Program-made: the position numbers and the translations under genes
NCBI GenBank assembly: GCA_900771325.1
Contig: CAAGNN010000184.1
Span: 1-18,475, forward strand
Length of the DNA: 18,475 nt
Source: Kiritimatiellia bacterium
GTDB taxonomy: Bacteria; Verrucomicrobiota; Kiritimatiellia; RFP12; DVOR01
Direction of reading: 5' to 3'
Part shown: piece by piece, positions 1 to 6,068 of the stretch
How positions within the stretch are numbered: the first letter of the stretch is position 1
Layout: every line of letters starts with the position of its first letter
The notes under the pieces: model-generated
What the model was told of the DNA's origin: nothing
Seen by the model: the letters and a program-made list of their open reading frames with translations, nothing else
Database searches by the model: none

Positions 1-88
1 AAGACTGAGTGTTAATTCAATTAAGACTCAGTCTTATTTCAATTAAGACTAACTGTTAATTCAATTAAGACTGAGTCTTATTAGTTTC
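1..88. repeat. 22-bp tandem array, family A (AAGACT-N-AGTCTT palindromes)
   Basis: Four contiguous 22-bp units begin at 1, 23, 45 and 67, each starting AAGACT. Units 2 and 4 carry a perfect 13-bp palindrome, AAGACT-N-AGTCTT, with the central base C or G. Units 1 and 3 carry decayed versions ending in TGTT. The first three units end in TTCAATT. The first unit starts exactly at base 1, so the array probably continues to the left of the window. It is much more AT-rich than the surroundings. Its role is unknown; the form fits a row of identical dyad protein-binding sites. Confidence 0.85.
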
Positions 89-92
89 GCCC

Positions 93-139
93 GCCCCGGG
101 TTGACTTCGCATCCGGCCCGGGTTCGTTTTGGACCCGGG
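93..139. repeat. Degenerate 22-bp units, family C (CCCGGG core)
   Basis: A unit at 93-114 starts GCCCCGGGTTG and ends CTTCGCATCC. It matches the units of the array at 11721-11874 at 20 of 22 positions. A second, diverged unit follows at 115-136, with its CCCGGG core (117-122) exactly 22 bp after the first core (95-100). A third CCCGGG lies at 134-139, off the 22-bp phase. This shows that the same repeat family occurs in two places about 11.6 kb apart. Confidence 0.75.
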
Positions 140-158
140 GCGGGTGGAATGATTAAGT

Positions 159-238
159 CCCGGACTTATCGCCGATAAGTGGTGGACTTATCGCCGATAA
201 GTGGTGGACTTATTGCCGATAAGTGGTGGACTTATTAG
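159..238. repeat. 22-bp tandem array, family B (ACTTATCGCCGATAAGT palindromes)
   Basis: Palindromic cores ACTTATCGCCGATAAGT (7-bp arms around GCC; the third copy has TTG in place of TCG) lie at 164-180, 186-202 and 208-224, each followed by GGTGG, so the period is exactly 22 bp. A fourth half-site, ACTTAT, starts on phase at 230 and then breaks off. The core is unrelated in sequence to the AAGACT and CCCGGG families beside it, yet has the same period. An operator cluster or other multi-site binding platform is plausible but not shown. Confidence 0.85.
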
Positions 239-243
239 TTCGT

Positions 244-334
244 CCCGGGGCGCTTTACATTTTTGTCCGCCCCGGGTTGGCCTCGAGGTAGGCCCTAGGT
301 CGAATTGAGGTAGGCCCTGGGGCGATATGAGGGG
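244..334. repeat. Degenerate 22-bp units, family C and a CCTAGG-type variant
   Basis: CCCGGG occurs at 244-249 and again at 271-276. The unit at 269-290 begins GCCCCGGGTTG, as in the 11721-11874 array. Two further 22-bp units follow at 291-312 and 313-334. Both begin GGCCCT; the first has CCTAGG in the core position and the second CCTGG. GAGGTA ends the units at 269-290 and 291-312. The array stops 14 bp before the predicted -35 element of the downstream gene. Confidence 0.65.
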
Positions 335-348
335 GGCGCGGGATCGAG

Positions 349-377
349 TTGTCAAAGGGCGAAAAGTGTAGTAGTCT
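349..377 (+). promoter_or_regulatory. Predicted sigma70-type promoter of the small secreted protein gene
   Basis: TTGTCA (349-354) and TAGTCT (372-377) are separated by 17 bp. Transcription would start near 385, upstream of the ATG at 414, which has its own ribosome binding site. The promoter lies immediately downstream of the repeat mosaic, so proteins bound there could influence it; that is inference. Confidence 0.5.
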
Positions 378-413
378 GTGAGGCAAGTTCAGACGATATT
401 GAAGGAGAAGCGT

Positions 414-809
414 ATGCGCGGATTACTTTGGATTTTGATGGGCTGCGTCCTGACGGGGGTGGCTGTTGGGGGCGATGTGGAGGCGGCGCGTGATGTGCAG
501 GCGCAGCCGTGCGTGAAGATTGCCCCTGTGAAATGCCTGGGCGTTAAGATTCGGGACAGCGCCCGCGCGCGGACTCGGGGCGACGAGGAGGTGCAGGAGA
601 AGCCGCGGGTGTGTGGGCTTGAGCGCGAGGGGCGTTGCCCGGTGTTGCCGGAGAACTTGCGCAAGCACGCTGATGAGCTCGATGCGCAGGCCGATGAGAT
701 GGCGCGAGCCGGTCGGCAGCCCAAGGGGCGGGTGGAGATGTTGCGCCGGCGTGCGAAGAACCTTCGGTTGCGCGCAGAGGAGATCGAAGCGAGTTCTTCG
801 GCCGAGTAG
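414..809 (+). CDS. Small exported protein of unknown function
   Basis: I do not recognise this 131-residue protein. The ATG at 414 is chosen because AAGGAG lies just upstream and because the protein then opens with a good signal peptide: a short basic start, a hydrophobic stretch (about residues 3-19, GLLWILMGCVLTGVAVG) and a likely cleavage after VEA near residue 24. A GTG in frame at 378 would extend it but coincides with the predicted transcription start region. The middle part is basic and has four cysteines in two close pairs, which could form disulfides in the periplasm. The last 50 residues are charged, rich in Arg, Glu and Ala, and probably helical or coiled coil. It stands alone between the repeat mosaic and the clp promoter. 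Confidence 0.65.
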   Translation: MRGLLWILMGCVLTGVAVGGDVEAARDVQAQPCVKIAPVKCLGVKIRDSARARTRGDEEVQEKPRVCGLEREGRCPVLPENLRKHADELDAQADEMARAGRQPKGRVEMLRRRAKNLRLRAEEIEASSSAE

Positions 810-845
810 GCAGTTGCAGAGGGGCAAGTAACCTTATTACTAGAA

Positions 846-859
846 CGCGCGTACGCGCG
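846..859. other. GC palindrome CGCGCGTACGCGCG
   Basis: A perfect 14-bp palindrome, continued by further CG alternation to about 863, lies 36 bp past the stop of the small exported protein and just upstream of the clp promoter. It lacks a T-tract, so it is a weak terminator candidate at best. It could equally be a regulatory dyad. Confidence 0.4.
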
Positions 860-870
860 CGCGAGGGCTG

Positions 871-900
871 TTGCTGTTTGGGGGGGAGTTGTGGTAGACT
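871..900 (+). promoter_or_regulatory. Predicted promoter of the clpC-thioesterase pair
   Basis: TTGCTG (871-876) and TAGACT (895-900) are 18 bp apart. The -10 is preceded by TGTGG, giving an extended -10 (TGG-TAGACT) like those before pyrE and the hexosamine kinases in this window. A strong Shine-Dalgarno (GAGGAGGA) follows before the ATG at 936. Confidence 0.5.
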
Positions 901-935
901 TCGCGCGCTTTTCTGTTTGAGAGGAGGATAGAGGA

Positions 936-3566
936 ATGGAACAGCCTGATTTGGAACATTTTTCGCCGGATGCGGCTGCGGTGTTGCGTCAAGCCCAGCT
1001 TGAGGCGCGCCGGCTGCGGCACGATCATGTGGGCACGGAGCATTTGTTGCTGGCCTTGGTGGCGGAGGATACGCCGGCGCAGCAGGTGCTGATGCACTGG
1101 GGGGCTTCGCGCGAGGACTTGTTGGCGCGGATTGAGGCGCAGTCGCCTATAGGAGGCGTGGCGGAGAATCCGCCGGCCGGTGCGTTACCGTGGTCTCAGC
1201 GGGTGCTGAAGGTGTGCGAGCTCGCTCGGGTGAGTGCCGCGCGGGTCCGGGAGGGGAACGTGGCGGATGCCCTGTGGTTGCTCTGGGCGTTGCTTGACGA
1301 AGGAGAAGGCTTGGGGGCCTTGATTTTGCGGCAGCTGGGGGTGAGCGATGAGCAGAAGGCGCGTCTGCGTAAACTCTTGGAGGCGCATGGCCAGAACGAG
1401 GAGGGTTTGGATGCGCTTTGCGAGTTGTTTGATAAGGCTGAGGTCGAGCCGGAGGCGCCGGATGCGCCGGAGAAGGCCGCACCTTCGGCCGAGGAGCCGG
1501 CACGCAAGAAGAAGACCCCGGCGTTGGACACCTTTGGGCGCGACCTGACGGCGCTTGCCGAGGCCGGGAAGCTCGATCCTGTCATTGGCCGGAGCCGGGA
1601 GTTGGAGCGGTTGATTCAGATTTTGTGCCGCCGGAGCAAGAACAATGCCGTGCTGATTGGTGAGGCGGGCGTGGGTAAGACGGCGGTGGTCGAGGGGCTG
1701 GCGCAGGCGATTGTCTCGGGCGCGGTGCCCGAGGCGATGCTCAAGAAGCGGGTCATTGCGCTGGATATGGCGCTGATGGTGGCCGGCACGCAGTATCGCG
1801 GGCAGTTCGAGGAGCGCCTGAAGCGGGCGATTAACGAGGTCTCCGAGAGCGGGAACATCATCCTCTTCCTCGACGAGCTGCACACCATTGTCGGCGCGGG
1901 CGGCTCCGAGGGCGCGATGGACGCGGCCAATATCATCAAGCCGGCGCTGGCGCGCGGGGAGCTGCAGTGTATTGGCGCCACCACGCTCAACGAATACCGC
2001 AAGGGCATTGAGAAGGATGCCGCGCTCGAACGGCGCTTCCAGACCATTCTGGTGGAGGAGCCGACGATTGCCCAGGCGCTGGAGATCCTCGAGGGCGTGG
2101 CCTCCAAGTATGCCGAGCACCACTGCGTGCGCTACACCCCGGCGGCCTTGGACGCGGCCGTGCGCTTGACTGCGCGCTACCAGCCGGCGCGCCAGTTGCC
2201 GGATAAGGCGATTGATGCCATCGACGAGGCGGGCTCGCGCTTGCGGATGTCGGCGGCGATGCGCCCGGCCTCCTTGCGCAAGCTTGGGGAGTTGGCGCGG
2301 AAGTATCGTGTGCTGAAGGAGGCGGCCGTCGCCAAGGATGACTTCGACACCGCCGCCCAATTCCGCGCCAAGGAGACCGAGGCGAGCGAGCATTACGAGG
2401 CGGCCTTCACCAAGTGGCGCGCCCGGCAGCACGCCAAGCCCATCACGGTGACGCCCGAGGTGATTGCGCAGACCATCTCCTCGATGACCGGCGTGCCCAT
2501 CAACCAGATGACCGAGGGGGACCGCCAGCGCCTGATGGCGATGGAGAGCGCGCTCAACGGCTTGGTGGTGGGGCAGGAGGAGGCCGTGCAGACGGTGGCG
2601 CGGGCCCTGCGGCGCGCGGGCGCGGGGCTCAAGGACCCGGCCCGGCCGATTGGCTCGTTCCTCTTCCTGGGCCCGAGCGGGGTGGGGAAGACGCTGCTGG
2701 CCAAGACGCTGGCGCGGACGCTCTTTGGCGACGAGAAGGCGTTGGTGCAGCTGGATATGTCCGAGTATATGGAGAAGTTCAACGTCAGCCGGCTGGTCGG
2801 TTCGCCGCCCGGCTACGTGGGCCACGAGGAGGGCGGGCAGTTGACCGAGCGCGTCCGCCGCCATCCCTACTCGGTGGTGCTCTTCGACGAGATCGAGAAG
2901 GCCCATCCCGACATCACCAATATGCTCTTGCAGATCCTTGAAGAGGGCCATCTGACCGACGGCCTCGGGCGGCGGGTCGACTTCCGCAACACCGTCATTA
3001 TCCTCACCTCCAACCTCGGTTGTAACTTCGCGGTGGAGGCTCCGACGGTCGGCTTCGTCCCCGGCGAGGGGGCCAAGGGTGTCCTGATGGCCCACGAGGC
3101 CCTGCGCGAGAAGATCCTCGCCGAGGTCCGCAAGACCCTCAAGCCCGAGTTGCTCAATCGCTTCGACGAGCAGATCGTCTTCCACGCCCTCTCGCGCGAG
3201 GCCATTGCCACCATCCTCGACAAGGAACTGGCCATCGTGGCCAAGCGTCTGGCCGAGAGTGGGCTGCACTTCGAGCTCTCCGATGGCGCGCGCGAGGTGC
3301 TGTTGGCGGCGGCCGTCAAGCCCGAACAGGGCGCGCGCCCCATCCGCCGGGCCATCGAGCGCCTGGTTGAGGACCCCTTGGCCGAGGCCTATCTCCGCGC
3401 CGACCAGGGCAAGGCGACCTATCTCTTGACCCCCGCGCCTGAGACCGCTCAGGGCGAGAAGACCCTCGTGGCCGCCCCCAAGCGCCTGCCCCCGCCCCAG
3501 AAGAAGGCCCTCCTCAAGACCCCGCCGAACAAGCGCGTGCGCCAGAGCGAGACCAAGAAGGTCTAA
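936..3566 (+). CDS. clpC: ClpC-type AAA+ protein unfoldase (ATP-dependent Clp protease ATP-binding subunit)
   Basis: Hexameric ATP-driven unfoldase that feeds proteins to a ClpP-type peptidase in the cytoplasm. Its 876 residues show the double Clp N-domain repeat (about 1-145), an acidic/basic linker (about 165-197), AAA+ domain 1 with Walker A GEAGVGKT (242-249), Walker B ILFLDE (309-314) and the ALERRF arginine-finger region (364-369), a UVR-like middle domain (about 456-490), and AAA+ domain 2 with Walker A GPSGVGKT (579-586), pore loop GYVG (about 626-629), Walker B VVLFDE and LLNRFDE. The short middle domain with UVR and a VGF tripeptide (705-707) in the ClpP-docking region point to ClpC rather than ClpB. 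The C-terminal tail of about 50 residues is Lys/Pro-rich and longer than usual. The ATG follows a strong ribosome binding site. Confidence 0.93.
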   Translation: MEQPDLEHFSPDAAAVLRQAQLEARRLRHDHVGTEHLLLALVAEDTPAQQVLMHWGASREDLLARIEAQSPIGGVAENPPAGALPWSQRVLKVCELARVSAARVREGNVADALWLLWALLDEGEGLGALILRQLGVSDEQKARLRKLLEAHGQNEEGLDALCELFDKAEVEPEAPDAPEKAAPSAEEPARKKKTPALDTFGRDLTALAEAGKLDPVIGRSRELERLIQILCRRSKNNAVLIGEAGVGKTAVVEGLAQAIVSGAVPEAMLKKRVIALDMALMVAGTQYRGQFEERLKRAINEVSESGNIILFLDELHTIVGAGGSEGAMDAANIIKPALARGELQCIGATTLNEYRKGIEKDAALERRFQTILVEEPTIAQALEILEGVASKYAEHHCVRYTPAALDAAVRLTARYQPARQLPDKAIDAIDEAGSRLRMSAAMRPASLRKLGELARKYRVLKEAAVAKDDFDTAAQFRAKETEASEHYEAAFTKWRARQHAKPITVTPEVIAQTISSMTGVPINQMTEGDRQRLMAMESALNGLVVGQEEAVQTVARALRRAGAGLKDPARPIGSFLFLGPSGVGKTLLAKTLARTLFGDEKALVQLDMSEYMEKFNVSRLVGSPPGYVGHEEGGQLTERVRRHPYSVVLFDEIEKAHPDITNMLLQILEEGHLTDGLGRRVDFRNTVIILTSNLGCNFAVEAPTVGFVPGEGAKGVLMAHEALREKILAEVRKTLKPELLNRFDEQIVFHALSREAIATILDKELAIVAKRLAESGLHFELSDGAREVLLAAAVKPEQGARPIRRAIERLVEDPLAEAYLRADQGKATYLLTPAPETAQGEKTLVAAPKRLPPPQKKALLKTPPNKRVRQSETKKV

Positions 3567-3569
3567 CCG

Positions 3570-3992
3570 ATGGACGCGGCAGCGGAGTTTGATGCGCTCA
3601 TTGCCGGGCAGATTCCGCTGCTCTCGGCGATGGGCGTGCAGGTGGAAGAGGCGAGCGCCGAGCGCGTTCGGGTGCGTCTGCCGATGGCCGGCAACGGGAA
3701 TGACAAGGGGACGCTCTTTGCCGGCGCGGCTTATAGCGCGTTGGTCATCGCAGGCTGGATTTTGGTGATGCACCGTGCGCGCCTCTCGGGCTTCTCGGCC
3801 CCCTGGGCGGCGATTGTCGATGCCTCCTGCCACTACGCCAAGGCCATTCGCGAAGATTGCGAAGCCGTGGCCGAGTTCGCCGAGGAGCCGACCCTTCAGC
3901 CCGGCGCGCGCAACTGGCCCAAGGTGCGCGTCACCCTCGGCCAGGCCGTCACCTTCACCGGCACCTACGCCTGCGGCGAGCGCCGGGCCTAG
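3570..3992 (+). CDS. YiiD-type hotdog-fold thioesterase domain protein
   Basis: This 140-residue protein is very probably a single hotdog domain of the family found at the C-terminus of YiiD (putative thioesterase). The signature stretch NGNDKGTLFAG followed by AYSALVIAGW (about residues 46-66) and the PLLSAMGVQVEE opening are typical. In this family Asn/Asp residues near the KGTLFAG segment take part in thioester hydrolysis; the natural substrate is not known. Its ATG comes only 3 bp after the clpC stop, so it is translationally coupled and should be made together with the unfoldase. Whether the pairing means a shared function or only co-transcription cannot be read from the sequence. Confidence 0.75.
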   Translation: MDAAAEFDALIAGQIPLLSAMGVQVEEASAERVRVRLPMAGNGNDKGTLFAGAAYSALVIAGWILVMHRARLSGFSAPWAAIVDASCHYAKAIREDCEAVAEFAEEPTLQPGARNWPKVRVTLGQAVTFTGTYACGERRA

Positions 3993-4009
3993 GGAGTGGG
4001 TAAAGAAAA

Positions 4010-4037
4010 CCGCCGGACCCGGGTGGGGGATCGGCGG
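4010..4037 (-). terminator. Rho-independent terminator of the nahK-nahK-nagB operon
   Basis: CCGCCG (4010-4015) pairs with CGGCGG (4032-4037), with ACCCGGGT in the loop that can add inner pairing. Read on the minus strand the hairpin is followed by TTTTCTTT, a good T-tract, 26 bp beyond the nagB stop. It may also stop plus-strand reading from the thioesterase gene, though that side has no T-tract. Confidence 0.65.
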
Positions 4038-4062
4038 CTTGTAGGGCTAAAGCTTCTGCAGA

Positions 4063-4848
4063 TTAGACGTTGGAGACGCCAGTCTGGGAGAAGATGTACT
4101 TGTAGTAGTCCTTGTTCTTGAGCTTGCCGGCGGCCTCTTCGTCACAGATCACGATGCAGTCGTTGTGATACTGGAGGGCCGAGCAGGGGCACATCGAGGT
4201 GACGGGGCCTTCCACGAGGCCGACGATGGCATCCTGCTTGCCCTTGCCGAAGGCGAGGAGGACGACCTTCTTGGCATCCATAATCGAGCCAATGCCCATC
4301 GTGACGGCCTGGGTGGGGACTTCAGCGATATTGCCGCCGAAGAAGAGGCGGGCGTTATCCTGGATGGTCTGCTGGGTGAGCACCTGAGAGTGGGTGCGGC
4401 AGGCGAGCGAGCAGCCGGGCTCGTTGAAGGCAATGTGACCATCCGAGCCGATGCCCAGGAGCTGGATATCGATACCGCCGGCGGCCTTGATGGCATCGTC
4501 GTAGGCCTTGCAGGAGGCGGCGATGTCCTTGGCCAGGCCGTCAGGGACGTGGGTCTTGGCCTGATCGATGTCGATGTGGTCGAAGAGCTGGGTCTTCATA
4601 AAGTAGTGGTAGCTCTGGTCGTGCTCCGGGGCGAGGCCGAGGTACTCATCGAGGTTGAAGCTCTGGCACTCCTTGAAGGAGACTTCGCCCTTGTTGTAGG
4701 CTTCGGCGAGGAGCTTGTACATCTTCACCGGGGTCGAGCCCGTGGCCAGACCGAGGATGGTCTTGGGGTTCTGCTTCACCTGGTCGATGAAGATCTGGGC
4801 GGCGAGCTTGCTGCCTTCTTCGGGGGTCTGAACGATTGCAACTTTCAT
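4063..4848 (-). CDS. nagB: Glucosamine-6-phosphate deaminase
   Basis: Converts glucosamine 6-phosphate to fructose 6-phosphate and ammonia, bringing amino sugars into glycolysis. The 261 residues fit the family length. Visible signatures are GLATGSTP (33-40, phosphate binding), FNLDEYLGL with the general-base Asp67, and LGIGSDGHIAFNEPG (131-145) with Asp136, His138 and Glu143; these match E. coli D72, D141, H143 and E148 with a constant offset of five. Start at 4848 follows AAAGGA; a longer frame upstream runs into the preceding gene and is not used. It is last in the operon, 31 bp after the first of two kinase-like genes, and is followed by a terminator. Confidence 0.95.
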   Translation of the reverse strand: MKVAIVQTPEEGSKLAAQIFIDQVKQNPKTILGLATGSTPVKMYKLLAEAYNKGEVSFKECQSFNLDEYLGLAPEHDQSYHYFMKTQLFDHIDIDQAKTHVPDGLAKDIAASCKAYDDAIKAAGGIDIQLLGIGSDGHIAFNEPGCSLACRTHSQVLTQQTIQDNARLFFGGNIAEVPTQAVTMGIGSIMDAKKVVLLAFGKGKQDAIVGLVEGPVTSMCPCSALQYHNDCIVICDEEAAGKLKNKDYYKYIFSQTGVSNV

Positions 4849-4879
4849 GTTGAGTTCCTTTTCGTTGGATTGAAGGGGA

Positions 4880-5989
4880 TTAGTAGCGGCCGGTGGCCTT
4901 GGCGCACCGCTGGACGATAGCCTGCATCTCTTCGCGCAAGTCCTCGATGCGTTCAACAAGCTTGAACTGCGTCCGGCAACGGTCGACGTTCTGCTTGGGG
5001 TAATGGGTCTTGAAGTAGGTGTCGCCCTGGAGGTAGTCGGTGAGGAAGCGCATCCCCACCATAAAGGGCAAGAGCCACGCGGAGAAGACGAGTTCCTGGA
5101 CTTCGGCCTGGACGAGGAAGTGGGCAGTGTCGAGGTAGCCGGAGACGGCGGCCTCAAACATCTTGATGTCGAACTGGACCGAGTCGGTGTCGGGCTCGGA
5201 CTCGTCGGCGGTGTTGCAGGTGGTGCGGCACATATCGCCGAAGTCGTAGAGCGCCAGGCCGGGCATCACGGTGTCGAGGTCCACCACCGCCACGCTCTTC
5301 TTGGTGACGGGGTCGAAGAGGGCGTTGTTGATCTTCGTGTCGTTATGGGTGATGCGTTCGGGGATTTGGCCCTTGAGGTAGCGGTTGAGGAGGTGGGCCA
5401 CCAGGTGACGGCGCTTGCGAACGAACTCAATCTCGTTGGCCACCTCCAGCGCGCGGCCGCGAATGTCGAGGTAGGCGGCCTCCTCGAGCGTGGCGTAGCG
5501 CATCGGGGTGTGGTGGAAGTAGGGAATCGTTTCGTGCAGACGCGGGAGCGGCAGGTCGGCCATCATATTCTGGAACTGCGCAAAGCCGCGTGCGGCCTCG
5601 TAGACGATGTCGGCATCACGCACGTTGTCGTAGCTCTCCACCTCGTCGATGAAGTCGTAGAGCCGCCACCACTTGCCGGCGAAGGTGCGTACGCAATTGC
5701 GCCCCTCCTTGGTCTTGACCAGGGAGAGGACCTTGGTGCCGGGGAACTGCGGTGCCTTCTGCGAAAGATGCTCAAGCGTCCGCTCGATGTTATCCATCAC
5801 CTGTTGCGGCTTGCGGAAGACCGCGTGGTTGATGCGCTGGAGGGTGTAGCGCCGCTCCTCGCCGCCGCTTGTGCGGGTGGTTACGCAGAAGGTGTCGTTA
5901 ATATGCCCGCTGCCGAAGGGCTTGGCCTCGACGAACTTCCCTTCCAGGGCGAAGTTCCCGAGGATTTCCTCAATTGCACTTTGGTCCAT
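4880..5989 (-). CDS. N-acetylhexosamine 1-kinase-like phosphotransferase (copy 1)
   Basis: A 369-residue member of the APH/choline-kinase fold close to NahK, which phosphorylates GlcNAc/GalNAc at C1. The N-lobe has FGSGHINDTF (25-34) and YTLQRINHAVF; the catalytic loop is THNDTKINN (214-222, Asp217), and the metal-binding segment is VVDLDTVMPG (about 235-244) followed by YDFGDM. It is a diverged paralogue of the gene just upstream, which shares all these blocks. The ATG at 5989 follows GAGAGGAAG; the frame is open further upstream but that part is low-complexity and overlaps a hairpin. Pairing with NagB supports an amino-sugar substrate, but which sugar, and whether the two copies differ, is unknown. 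Confidence 0.8.
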   Translation of the reverse strand: MDQSAIEEILGNFALEGKFVEAKPFGSGHINDTFCVTTRTSGGEERRYTLQRINHAVFRKPQQVMDNIERTLEHLSQKAPQFPGTKVLSLVKTKEGRNCVRTFAGKWWRLYDFIDEVESYDNVRDADIVYEAARGFAQFQNMMADLPLPRLHETIPYFHHTPMRYATLEEAAYLDIRGRALEVANEIEFVRKRRHLVAHLLNRYLKGQIPERITHNDTKINNALFDPVTKKSVAVVDLDTVMPGLALYDFGDMCRTTCNTADESEPDTDSVQFDIKMFEAAVSGYLDTAHFLVQAEVQELVFSAWLLPFMVGMRFLTDYLQGDTYFKTHYPKQNVDRCRTQFKLVERIEDLREEMQAIVQRCAKATGRY

Positions 5990-6028
5990 CGCGTGCTTCC
6001 TCTCGTTGGTTGAATAGGAGATTGTGCA

Positions 6029-6056
6029 GAGGGAAGGGCCGCGCGGCCCCTCCCTC
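6029..6056 (-). other. Strong intercistronic hairpin between the two kinase genes
   Basis: Fourteen-base arms (GAGGGAAGGGCCGC and GCGGCCCCTCCCTC) pair with a single A/G mismatch and no loop bases beyond the CCGCGCGG centre. The hairpin lies 12 bp after the stop of the upstream kinase gene and 39 bp before the ATG of the next. No T-tract follows on the minus strand, so an attenuator, processing site or 3'-end stabiliser giving unequal expression within the operon is more likely than a full terminator. Confidence 0.65.
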
Positions 6057-6068
6057 CTTCGAGTGCCC

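Noticed and set aside
1..334. Plasmid origin with iterons
   Set aside because: The 22-bp direct repeats resemble iteron spacing, but there is no replication initiator gene, DnaA box cluster or partition gene nearby, and neighbouring genes are chromosomal.
1185..3833. Long open frame of 882 codons antisense to clpC
   Set aside because: It mirrors GC-rich codon use of the real gene, has low-complexity His/Arg/Leu-rich sequence and no recognisable domain.
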